Positions 48,318 to 58,260 of a stretch of 64,000 nt of DNA are shown one piece after another. Source of the stretch: Odiellus spinosus (Eukaryota; Arthropoda; Arachnida; Opiliones; Phalangiidae); the NCBI GenBank assembly GCA_963920705.1, contig OY987232.1:19222442-19286441 (forward strand). Direction: 5' to 3'. Made by a program: the position numbers and the translations under genes. Numbering within the stretch: position 1 is the first letter of the stretch; every line of letters begins with the position of its first letter. A model generated the notes under the pieces. The model ran no database searches and was not told where the DNA came from. It saw only the letters and a program-made list of their open reading frames with translations.

Positions 48318-48845
48318 ATGGAATTAACTTATCCATTGATAATTAGGATATTTTAATCTCGGATAAAATTAAGTTAATATAAATCCGCAAATTATGTCTA
48401 TATAAACGGAATCATTAATGCTGGATACGAATTAGACCCGGAGATAAAATTTCAATTAATAAACGAATTATCCATCAATTTATTCGAACTTGGATAACGG
48501 GCCGAGATAAAAATACGACGTTTCTCGAAAGCCGTAATATAGAATGAAATATAATAATTCCATTTTGTTCGTCTAAATCGAAAGGAACGGTTCTAGCTTC
48601 GAGATCTCAATTTTGGGTTAAAATAGACGAAGAAACTCTTTGGTTTCAAATTGTCGTTATCGGCGAATGAATAACTTTATAACTCGTATCAATTTCCCAA
48701 TTTAACAATGAGTAGGAATCGCGTTAGTTTGCCGTTACATTCGGGTATCCGTTAATACCTCGAATAAGAAATGGATATTTTAATATCCGATTGACATTCA
48801 CAGATGCTCTTATTCAATTAATTATCAAGTCATACGAATTTCGAG
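48318..48845 (+). mobile_element. Family A element, copy 5
   Basis: A direct-orientation copy closely matching 1397-1915 and the reverse of 26717-27236. Shared words include TTCCATTTTGTTCGTCTAAA and CAATGAGTAGGAATCGCGTT. The ends are not resolved. It is non-coding. Confidence 0.75.
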
Positions 48846-49333
48846 ACTAACAATATTATATTTAAAACACAAAAAAAAAACATGAAATTCTTAATATTTG
48901 AAGCTTAATTTGCATATTATTTAGGATTGAAATTGATTATTTTCCACCTGCCTTAAAAACGTGACTTAAAATTTTCTTAACTGATTTTTTAAGGTACGGC
49001 TGAAATGGATATGTCACGAACTCAAAGTGATAGTTTTGTTATAAATCATTAACTTATTGTAGTTTCGAGATGCGAACAGATACCTCTTTTTTATCTTAGT
49101 TTTGGGGGGAAATATTAGGAAAATTGTGGCGTTATATTTTAATATTTACTAAGTTCTTTGAAATGGATTACAAATTGGAAGCTTTTCATTTGGAAAAGTA
49201 GAGAAAGAAGGAAAAAATAGAGGAGGTAAAAATAAGAAGAAAAAGCTGAAGTACTTGAGGGGTGGACAAAAAAAAAAGGTGGGTTCTTTTAAGAGAAATG
49301 GAAACTTGGATCTGTTTTCCCTAAACGTCTCGT
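48846..49333. other. Intergenic DNA left of the Kolobok element
   Basis: AT-rich sequence up to the TTAA at 49334. An AAAGTGATAGTT word near 49023 resembles family A/D ends. No gene is supported. Confidence 0.5.
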
Positions 49334-49337
49334 TTAA

Positions 49338-49913
49338 AGGGATAATGAAAGGGCGAAACAACCTATTTTTTATCGATTAAGAATGATAAAATAATGAGAA
49401 AAACATTAACAAAACTCACCAAAAAGGTTTCGTTAATTTGTAATCAATTTTCAAAGTCCCAAACTTCAAGCTGCTAAGCCTTGGTCGGTAAATGGGGCGA
49501 GCACGACCTGTATTTTTTTTTAAATGCGCGGAGGCCCAGGATCCAATCACGAGCTAGTACGCTTTTTTTATTGTCAGCCACTCAGAGCGCGCCCTGATTT
49601 TCTACTTGATTTTAGTCTGGTTCGATTGAATTCTCGCCTCTTTTTCAAGTTTACAAACTAAAGTAAGTTGTTTTATCATGTGAATTTTAATTTATTCTAT
49701 TTTATAAATCAATCTAAAATATTTACTGATATTGGGTGAAATTTCTAGGGATTATTTAGCAACTACATGAGGTGAAATGATTTAAAAGTCCAAGGCTTAC
49801 ACGCTATGCTATAGTGGCTATGCTCTATAGTCTTCAAACTTCAAAGATTAAAAGTTCAAAACTCGCGATAAGTTTAACTTCTACTTAAACTATTATTCAA
49901 GATCGGATTAGTA
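49338..49913 (+). repeat. Left terminal inverted repeat (576 bp)
   Basis: Matches 54827-55402 in reverse from AGGGATAATG through GATCGGATTAGTA with no length difference. It lies immediately upstream of the accessory gene, whose ATG is 84 bp further in, so it should contain that gene's promoter. Confidence 0.93.
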
Positions 49914-49996
49914 TTATTTTAAATGCTTTCCAAGTCCCAATTACTTAATTTCGACGGCTACGTAGACTGTAGACTCATTAGACTACTCTCTCTGAG

Positions 49997-50797
49997 ATGA
50001 GTTCGATCCAACCTTACAATTTTGAACCTTTGGTAAGGGATCAACCACTATCCCAGCCCCTACTATCAGAATCTGATTCTGAAACCGAAGACAGAAATGA
50101 GCAACAACCAATTAACGCTGAACGTGTGGGAAATATAAACTGGTGCTCGTGCAACAATTGCGAGGTAATGGATACAGAGAGAGAAAGTTTATGCTGTCGC
50201 GAGGTGCCAAAAGTTTTGGAGAAATTGCATTGTCTACCTTGCGTTTTACTTTGGCCACGGTTTATTAAAAACTGTTTAGATTTAGATGTATTGGAGCCTG
50301 CGTACGATCGTTATGTACAAGAAACGAATGACAGAAATGACTACGAGATACATATGTAAGCCCAAGATTTATTATTATATTGACTAAAGTTACATGAGGT
50401 TTGGTAATGGAAAAGTGCGCTCCGCTATAGTAATCTTAGAGCCCTTTTGTAATGGCGCTCATTAAGAATTACTATTAGCGTGCCGCTTTTAGAATTAAAA
50501 CAAGAGATGAAAGGGGTCGAGTTTATCAAACGTAAAATGGCTAGCAAATCTAACATTACGCAACTCTTCTTCATTCCTAAGAGAAGTGGGCTTTTAGCAG
50601 GCTTTCAAACCCATGTTTACAATCTTCTATTTATTTTTAGGAAATATAGATACGTTGCCTACAGGCAGTTTGTTAGCATCATTTACCGGAAATTAGGGAG
50701 AAATAGAAGAGTAATCCTTCCAAGTTGCGTGATTAGCAAAATTAGAGACACTTTTCCAAGCGAAGAATATGCGGGATTTAAATATCCCCGTTACTAA
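49997..50797 (+). CDS. P2X7 C-terminal (ballast)-like accessory protein of the transposon
   Basis: Two exons, 49997-50355 and 50641-50797, joined across a 285 bp GTAAGC...TTTTTAG intron, encode 171 aa in frame. An acidic/Ser-rich N-terminus (1-40) is followed by W49-C-x-C-xx-C-xx-M-x-T-xx-E-xxx-C-C (C50, C52, C55, C66, C67). The second exon carries YRQF...ILPSCVISKIRDTFP...YAGFKYP. This order of Cys and C-terminal PSC/IR/FP/GF motifs is what I know from the cytosolic ballast domain of P2X7 receptors, which binds zinc and guanine nucleotide. There is no membrane segment, so this is not a receptor. Its role in transposition is unknown; DNA or protein binding is an inference. An AATAAA lies at 50853-50858. 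Confidence 0.82.
50356..50640 (+). other. Intron of the ballast-like gene
   Basis: The donor is CATAT|GTAAGC; the acceptor is TATTTTTAG|GAAAT. Joining completes an ATG (Met120) and keeps the frame into exon 2. The open frame beginning inside the intron at 50480 reads into exon 2 but its upstream part shows no family similarity, so it is not taken as coding. Confidence 0.75.
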
Positions 50798-50844
50798 TTT
50801 CAAGATTTTATATATGTATATAATGATACTTAAGTTCCACACGT

Positions 50845-50858
50845 TTTATTCTAATAAA
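50845..50858. terminator. Back-to-back polyadenylation signals
   Basis: AATAAA on the minus strand (TTTATT at 50845-50850) lies 10 bp past the transposase stop. AATAAA on the plus strand (50853-50858) lies 56 bp past the accessory stop. The two convergent transcripts must therefore overlap at their 3' ends. Confidence 0.65.
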
Positions 50859-50859
50859 T

Positions 50860-53800
50860 TTATTTTAAAAATCTCTTTTTTTTCTGTGCAATCACATCAC
50901 TTTTATTGATATTTAAAGAAAGTTTATCTGATAGTTTTTCGACGTGGCAAGCTGGTGCCATTAGAGTGTAACTGGCAGATGCATTTGCAGCATTTTCGTA
51001 AGTTTTTTGCATTAGTAATTCCACATATTCTACAAAAATAAGCGTAATTATCATTACGTGATAAAGTATTGTATTTATCCAAAACAGTTCCTAATTAATC
51101 TCCTCTTCCCAAAATTACTACAGTAAAACCTTGATAAAACAATATTCCAGGGAATAATTTTATGTTCTGATTTTCAGTTAGTGCAGGTAGGGCTTGCAAA
51201 TTATAAGGCGGTAAATTTAAAAATATTTGTTCTAAGTAGGGGTGTACGAGTACCCTGTCGCGAGTCCGAGGCGAGTCGGGACTCTCAACCTGTTTCTTCT
51301 GGACTCGCGCGAGTACCCAAGTCCTCCATTAGGGCTAAAACATTACTCGAGAAGGACTCAAAAAGAGGTGTAAATACAAAAGGAGTCCAAATTTTTGGGC
51401 TAGTCCATATTTTTACAACAGTTTCTATCCTTTTAGTTAACTTACTTAACCTTTAACCACTGTACTACTAAAAAAATTCTTTATCATGGAATATTCCAAT
51501 ACAATAGTAAATAGTATAGGGTGGTGGACATCATCTTTGTTTTGGCCACAGAAATTTTGGGCTCGTCTTGGACTCGAAACCATTTCTTAAGGACTCGAGG
51601 ACTCGGCGAGTCCTGTTTTCAGAGGACTCGGACGAGTCCGGTTTTCCAGGACTCGGGACTCGACTGGAAACCCAAAAAAACAGGACTCGCACACCCCTAT
51701 TAGAAGCAATATTTTGTTTTAACGCGTTCCGTTACGATATATTAGGGAAGAGGTGATTAATTGATATAGGGCAGGAATTAAAGTATAGAGTTGTGCAAAC
51801 CAAATGTACTGTCTTCTAGTAGTTTTTTTGCACTAGCTTCTCCGCCTTTGCCTTTAGGAAATGCCAAAAAGTAAACTTCCTCGCCATGTTCATCAACGAC
51901 TTGTTCTTTGTGCCCATTTTCATTAAAATGCAACACTGCCAGAATAACTCTACAACATTACAACGTACCTTTTATTAATTTTTATGATAAAAAATATTCT
52001 TACGATAGTTTGAAAACTAACCTTGATTTCATAGAATCTGCAAAAAAATGTAACCTTTTCGGACAGAAAGAGTTCAAAACCGAGTGAAACACTTCCACCG
52101 AATAAGTTTGATAATCGTTGGATAAATTAGCGATACCAGAAAGGGTGTAAGGAGAGTTTACTATTTTTGAAATTTTGCAATATAAATCTGTACCTGTAAA
52201 ATATATTTAATTATATTAATATATTTTAAATAATATTAATAAAAGAAAAATTGCGCATTACCATGCTCAAGCCAAACTCTTATTTCGTCTTCGGGGATTT
52301 GTCCATGAGCGCAACTAGGAAATAGTTTACTGTGACCTTGATGTATGTTACACATGTGATTTAATATTGATCTCCATTTCTCAATTTTTTCTTCTTTTGT
52401 TGTTGACGAAGAGGCCAACCAGTATATATGATTAATAATTCCTTTTATCCAAAGTTTCAACTCCCCGCACCCTTTTTGATTAGCGATGCCATTTAGTTTT
52501 GTTTTGACGTCTGTAAATAATAACAAATTAGCTCCGCATTTATTCGCAATTAAATTTGACATTAGAAAGATTCCTAGTTTAGGGCAAAATTTCATCTAAG
52601 ATATATTAATTACTGGAAAATCATTGCCAAGCCTCGGCGCAGTAACGTTAATCTTACTTTAAAACTTCAACCCTTTAGATTTATCGTTGTTGATAAATAC
52701 AAATAAAGCGTTCATTTTAACGTATTATATTCTCAACAAATTCATCAAAATTGCCACGTTTAAATTGACGAACATATCAAAAATTTAATATAGAATCGCT
52801 ACTCTTCATCCAAAGGCGCCGAGCAGACTACGTTTAACGCGTAATACTAGTACGGCTTTTATACGATAGATGGCTATGGCTATACGCGTATTGGCCAACT
52901 TTATTAGAACATTGAGGTTTTGAAATAAAATACATTACTTTTTGAAACGTGCCAGTTATCAAGCTCATGGACAATATCTTCATGGTTGTCTCGAAGGAAC
53001 GCCAAGATCGACGGGTGTTTATCCGTGACAACTTTACAAATATTTAATCCAAATGACTTCAAAAAAGTAAGCCCGCGTTTTAGACCTTCCAACTCCATCG
53101 CGTTAGAACTTGATACCTCCGTTGACTATAATTTTTACGCTATTGTTAGAAATTTTAAAATTTAAATTAAATAAAATAAATTGTTACTTGAACTAGCTCA
53201 ATGTGCAATATTTTATGGGACTTGGCTTCCATAAAAGTATACGTTCCGTACTTTGCTGAGTAGCCGGGGCTATCAGCTCTGCCATCACCACATATGGTTA
53301 TTGCCTCTGACAAGGAGGCAGCCAAGAGTTTTTCTTGTTCAGAAGACCACACCTATGAGATAATAATTAAGGCTTAGTCCATAATTTCAAAATTTAGCCA
53401 ATTTTTGACTTACTCTTTCAATAACGGGGTGGAACATTCTTTGATAATTAAAGTACATTCTGACGCTAAACATTTTCATCTTGAACTGCTTCAACGCGTT
53501 GATACACTTGGTTGGAAAAAGTCCCGAAAAGTAAATTGCTGCGGCCAATAAATAATTCCCCCATGAAGTTGAACCGCCGAATCGTGGTTGACTGTCCCAT
53601 TTGAAACAACATCCATTTAAACATTCCGTAATAATGGTCAAACTTGTACCCGAAAACTTTTCTGTTGTTTTTATAACTGGACTTGTATGGCAAGCGTGGC
53701 AAATTTTAAATAGCAGGAGTAAATTAGAGGCAAATACTATGTATTTATCTTCAAGATGAGGTTCCTTTTTTGATGGGAACTCTCCCCTGTAAAAAATAAA

Positions 53801-54819
53801 GATAGTTGAAACCAAAATCTCAAATTTTAAAAGAAAAGTCATACTCATCAGACGCGGAGTCGCTGCTATCCAGTTCCTTTTCGCACTGACTTCCTGATGG
53901 ATCGAAAGAAGAATCAATATTTCCTACTTCGCTTTCAGAAGTCAACGAAAGAGGCTGTGACTGTTGTGATTCTACCATCGGCGATGACGATTCATCTAAT
54001 TGTTGGATATCTGATGACTGCGAGAAACCTGACTGGGCTGAATATGAAAAAGCTAGTGCAGCTGTATAGGAAATAGGCTTTTCATTCCATGACTTCTCCT
54101 GAGAAAACTCTGGTGATGATGAACTACTATACTGAGTTTCTTGGTCAACTCCTTCAAAAACATAATAATTAAATAGAATTTATACTATATCATTAATATA
54201 CTTACCACGGATAGTTTGAGTACATTTAGTTCTAACAGAAGATATGGTTTGCGTTGAATGTGACTTAGTTTTGATATTCTATATTTGAAGAGGAAATTAT
54301 GCAATCAATATATGTAGATCTTTGAATAAAACTTATTAGACCTAATCTTACAGTGGCTGAATATGTATGGAAAACATTGCTGGGATCGCCTACAACTCTA
54401 TCATATAACTTAGTTTCAATTTCCAAATTTTCTTCAATGTATGATTCATTAGAGGCTTCATTCGCGTTTGAAGTAGTAGGATTCATAGTTGCTTCTAACG
54501 AGCATGCCGCTTCTGTTACATTTGGTTCAGTTTTTTCATTAGTTCTGGCTATTTTAAAAACCGTAGGATCTACAATACTGGGAATCGCTGTTCGCTTAAT
54601 ACGTCGTTTCTGTGCTTTTTTTGTTCGCGGTAAAAAACATTCTGTTGTAAAATGTACTGAGCAAACTTTTATCTTTGTTGATGGTTTCCAATCTAAAGGT
54701 TTTCCTAAAGCTTCAATCCATTTGGTTCTCAGTTCTTCATCAGAGGGAAACTTAAAAAATGAAACTCCTTTGGACAATACAGTGTTATCGCAGTTGTACA
54801 CGCCACAACGAACCGACAT
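50860..54819 (-). CDS. THAP-domain Kolobok transposase, 10 exons, 770 aa
   Basis: Exons (high to low): 54819-54352, 54278-54206, 54151-53845, 53786-53414, 53352-53188, 53125-52939, 52510-52262, 52193-52022, 51949-51801, 51029-50860. All junctions are GT-AG and the frame is continuous. Residues 1-90 form a THAP zinc finger (C5, C10, C53, H56, W34) for DNA binding. A Ser-rich, acidic linker follows to about 285, then a Cys cluster (CHAC...CLNGCC). The DDE core has GDGRADSPG (D430/D434), TDKH (D497), DNWH (D518) and VEVFHS (E641). It acts in the nucleus, excising and inserting the element at TTAA. The last intron (51030-51800) contains the nested MITE; its donor (G|GTTTGC) is weak, so a shorter form ending at 51778 (721 aa) is possible. 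The ATG lies 8 bp inside the right TIR edge. Confidence 0.88.
51237..51699. mobile_element. hAT-like non-autonomous element nested in the transposase intron
   Basis: 463 bp with ends TAGGGGTGTACGAG and CTCGCACACCCCTA, which are inverted copies, and many internal ACTCG/CGAGT words (GGACTCGAGGACTCGG type). Subterminal short repeats of this kind are typical of hAT elements. Flanks TTCTAAG and TTAGAAG are not an exact duplication. It lies wholly inside the intron 51030-51800, so it need not disrupt the protein. Confidence 0.7.
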
Positions 54820-54826
54820 GTTATAC

Positions 54827-55402
54827 TACTAATCCGATCTTGAATAATAGTTTAAGTAGAAGTTAAACTTATCGCGAGTTTTGAACTTTTAATCTTTGAA
54901 GTTTGAAGACTATAGAGCATAGCCACTATAGCATAGCGTGTAAGCCTTGGACTTTTAAATCATTTCACCTCATGTAGTTGCTAAATAATCCCTAGAAATT
55001 TCACCCAATATCAGTAAATATTTTAGATTGATTTATAAAATAGAATAAATTAAAATTCACATGATAAAACAACTTACTTTAGTTTGTAAACTTGAAAAAG
55101 AGGCGAGAATTCAATCGAACCAGACTAAAATCAAGTAGAAAATCAGGGCGCGCTCTGAGTGGCTGACAATAAAAAAAGCGTACTAGCTCGTGATTGGATC
55201 CTGGGCCTCCGCGCATTTAAAAAAAAATACAGGTCGTGCTCGCCCCATTTACCGACCAAGGCTTAGCAGCTTGAAGTTTGGGACTTTGAAAATTGATTAC
55301 AAATTAACGAAACCTTTTTGGTGAGTTTTGTTAATGTTTTTCTCATTATTTTATCATTCTTAATCGATAAAAAATAGGTTGTTTCGCCCTTTCATTATCC
55401 CT
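54827..55402 (-). repeat. Right terminal inverted repeat (576 bp)
   Basis: Reverse copy of 49338-49913. Its inner edge is 8 bp upstream of the transposase ATG, so the transposase promoter and 5' UTR must lie in the repeat itself. Confidence 0.93.
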
Positions 55403-55406
55403 TTAA

Positions 55407-55630
55407 GCCATCCGAATGAGCTAGCTCCACCTCTCTCTTTCTTATTTAATCCCACATAATCCCCAGCTCGCGCCAAAACCTTTCGGGAGCTAGTCTTATC
55501 GCGAACAAGATGATCAAGACATAAAATGGTAGCAAGAAGAGGAGTAGATGGCTTGGCAAGGCAATTTGTTTTATTTCTTAAAATTGTCTCCTTACATCCG
55601 GTTCATCATCATTGGCTGGTTTTCAACCAA
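55407..55630. other. Intergenic DNA
   Basis: Short unique stretch right of the Kolobok element. No gene is recognised. Confidence 0.5.
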
Positions 55631-55632
55631 TA

Positions 55633-55912
55633 GTCCTGGTCGATTTCCAAAACCGGAAGTCTAGAGAATTTCGCGGAAATTTTGGCGGGGAAAACTTTTT
55701 GTCACGTGATCGTCCGCCATCTTTTTGTAGTGTGAAAATAGCTACAGACTAACCAACGCCTCCCATACTTTATCATATAGGAAGCGTTGGACTAACAACT
55801 TGAATTTGGTTTGTGGGAAATAAAATTAGAAATAGTCTGGCAACCTGTTACTAAAAAAAGATGGCGGCGCGGCTATGAGACAAGGGCCCATTTCCGGCAA
55901 ATCGACCAGGAC
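55633..55912. mobile_element. TIR mini-element (280 bp)
   Basis: Starts GTCCTGGTCGATTT and ends AAATCGACCAGGAC, bordered by TA on each side (55631-55632, 55913-55914); the outer AATA/TATT also pairs. It fits a TA-duplicating MITE, or a longer TIR beginning AATAGTCC. There is no coding capacity. Confidence 0.7.
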
Positions 55913-55914
55913 TA

Positions 55915-56316
55915 TTAGATTGTAGAGAATATGTCGTCCGCTTATGTTGGCGGGATAATGATAGAAAAAGTCACGCGCGTACCGGAAATTGAGCCTTCTA
56001 CTCCTATTCTTTTTACCATCTATGATCGAGACAACTTAAGACTTTTCGAAAATGAAATTATTTCATTACCGATTTGTTAATTCAGATAATATACTTAAAT
56101 GGGTGTTAGGATTATCCGAATTTGTTAAAAGTTTGAAGCTTTATCGGTAAAATGGTTACTCGTAATTAAATGATTAACATTGTATAAGAAAACTAATTAA
56201 AATTATAACAAAATAAAGATTTAATTATTATTTTTGAGGAAAATAAATTTTTAAATTTATTATTCAGACGTATTAATTTAATTGGATTTAAACTAAGTTT
56301 AAATTGTGACTGAAAT
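55915..56316. other. Intergenic DNA
   Basis: AT-rich unique sequence. Nothing is recognised. Confidence 0.5.
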
Positions 56317-56925
56317 CAGGGCTCCCATCGCATAGCCCAGAAAAAATTATAGGTATTATAGGTTTTAAAAGCCAAAAATATAGGTAATTTATAGGTCCAA
56401 AAATATCAATTTATAGGACTTTTTATAGGTTTTTAGTTTCGAAAAATAGGGGTTTTATAGGTAGGTTTCGCTGACACGTAATGCAATATAGGTTCTATAG
56501 CCTCTAGACCTGTCCCTCTGCCTTTCTTTGGCACTACTAGCTACTCACGCCCCTCTCGACAGTCTACCTAACCTCTAATAAAATAGAGTAATAATTACCA
56601 GTGACCTAGGAGAGGAAACCTTTCTGCCACAGCTTGGTTTTTTGCAATCATTTGCACTTTTTCAAGCAAAAGTATAATTTTTAAATTTTAAATAAAAAAA
56701 AATTATTTTCAATTTGTATCACGTGTATTTCTCCGTAAAACTTAACAATTAAACTATATAATTTTTATAGTTATATAGTTCATTCCTTTCGAATTTTATC
56801 ATCGAAATTGAACAAATTCCCCAAAAAATAGGTATTATAGGTTAAAAAGTGAAATTATAGGTTTTTATAGGATCACTTCAGAATTATAGGTAATTATAGG
56901 TATTATAGGTGGTCTGGGAGCCCTG
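56317..56925. mobile_element. hAT-like non-autonomous element (609 bp)
   Basis: Starts CAGGGCTCCCATCG and ends GGTCTGGGAGCCCTG. TGAAAT is repeated directly outside both ends (56311-56316 and 56926-56931); this is only 6 bp, where hAT normally gives 8. Both subterminal zones are packed with TATAGG(T) words, a common hAT transposase-binding pattern. The central part is unrelated unique sequence without an open frame. Confidence 0.75.
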
Positions 56926-56931
56926 TGAAAT

Positions 56932-57825
56932 TTAAATAGTCGAGCTTAATTCCTAGAAATCAAATATCTTCAACAAATACAATTATTTAGTTGAAGTACA
57001 GCCAGCCATGATTATCAAATAAATATTTTCCGAGTTAAAATTTCATCGAAAAGTTAAAAATGACCTATTACTCATTGGCGATAAATAAGCTTGGTTCCCT
57101 TTGCGCTAGGGTATAAATCGCTTTAAGCGCTTTTAAGTTGGTCTTTTTTATCTTAGTTTATTAATAGTTTTTTCCACTCTTTCCCTTCCGCTCTAGAGCT
57201 AGCTGTTTCTTTGAAAGAATCCTCTAATAGGAAAAGAGAAACTAAAAAAAAAAAAAAAAATCATTCCCTTTTATCAATTCAACTCTCACTGTGTGTGTTT
57301 TCAGTTAACCCTTAAGTTTGGAATCTAAGGAGAGTTGTAGTGTACTATTTTCTTATATATAACATTTAATATTAAGTATTACTACGCTTTAGTTATTTTA
57401 ATGGTGTAAATTAACTTGGGATTGAAAAGACCGATATCTAACAATTTTTAAGCTTCACCCAAAAATCATCTTGGACTGGTTGATAGTATTTCATCTATAG
57501 AGTAATTAAGAAGGTAATGGTAATTAACCTTGTGCTCTTGTATTAATTAATAAAATTGTAATTAATAACTTAATGTTTTCTATTAATAAAATAAAAATTG
57601 CTAAAATAAGAATTTTGAAGCATTGAAAATCATAGATATGCAAATACAAATAATTATATATATTAAATTGGGCTTTTAATGCAAAAAGAATGATAGAGAT
57701 CTGTTTTAAGGTGTTATAAAATCGGGTCTTTATGGGTTTCCAAAATTATTTTATGATATTTCCCTAATTTCCTCAAATAATTATCATTTTTTCCCGAGTT
57801 TTTGATACTCCAAATCATTTTCCCT
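56932..57825. other. Intergenic DNA
   Basis: AT-rich with a poly(A) run near 57245. No gene is recognised. Confidence 0.5.
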
Positions 57826-58200
57826 GATATTTTCGTCTTAAAAACATCATTTTCCCTGATATTTCCAGGAGTTTCTGGACTCCAAATCATTTTCCCCTGG
57901 TATTTCCAGGAGTTTCTGGACTCCAAATCATTTTCCCTGATATTTCCAGGAGTTTCTGGACTCCAAATCATTTTCCCTGATATTTCCAAGAGTTTCTGGA
58001 CTCCAAATCATTTCCCCTGATATTTCCAGGAGTTTCTGGACTCCAAATCATTTTCCCCTGATATTTCCAGGAGTTTCTGGACTCCAAATCATTTTCCCCT
58101 GATATTTCCAGGAGTTTCTGGACTCCAAATCATTTTCCCCTGATATTTCCAGGAGTTTCTGGACTCCAAATCATTTTCCCCTGATATTTCCATGAGTTTT
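57826..58200. repeat. Minisatellite, 40-41 bp unit, about 9 copies
   Basis: Unit TTTCCAGGAGTTTCTGGACT + CCAAATCATTTTCCCTGATA, with decayed copies out to about 57735 and 58260. It includes the imperfect inverted pair CCAGGAG/CTGGACTCC. Open frames in both directions are artefacts of the unit. Confidence 0.92.
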
Positions 58201-58260
58201 TTGACTCCGAATAATTTTCCTTGATATTTCAGATTCAAAAATAATTTTCCCTGATATCTT

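Larger units (their letters stand above)
49338..55402. mobile_element. Complete Kolobok-type DNA transposon
   Basis: 6065 bp, bordered by TTAA on both sides (49334-49337 and 55403-55406), as expected for Kolobok. The ends are AGGGATAATGAAAGGGCG and its complement, part of 576 bp terminal inverted repeats. Inside are two convergent genes: a P2X7-ballast-like protein (plus strand) and a THAP transposase (minus strand). All splice junctions and frames appear intact and the two TIRs are nearly identical by eye, so the element looks young and potentially autonomous. A smaller hAT-like element is nested at 51237-51699. Confidence 0.92.

Noticed and set aside
50480-50640. Plus-strand frame upstream of the second ballast exon
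   Set aside because: It begins inside the intron; a good acceptor at 50640 and family similarity start only at exon 2.
51181-51756. Three short plus-strand frames around 51.2-51.75 kb
   Set aside because: They arise within and beside the nested hAT-like element with its ACTCG repeats.
54353-54832. 159-codon plus-strand frame
   Set aside because: Antisense to the THAP exon of the Kolobok transposase.
57714-58020. Opposed open frames at the 57.8 kb array
   Set aside because: Artefacts of the 40-41 bp minisatellite.
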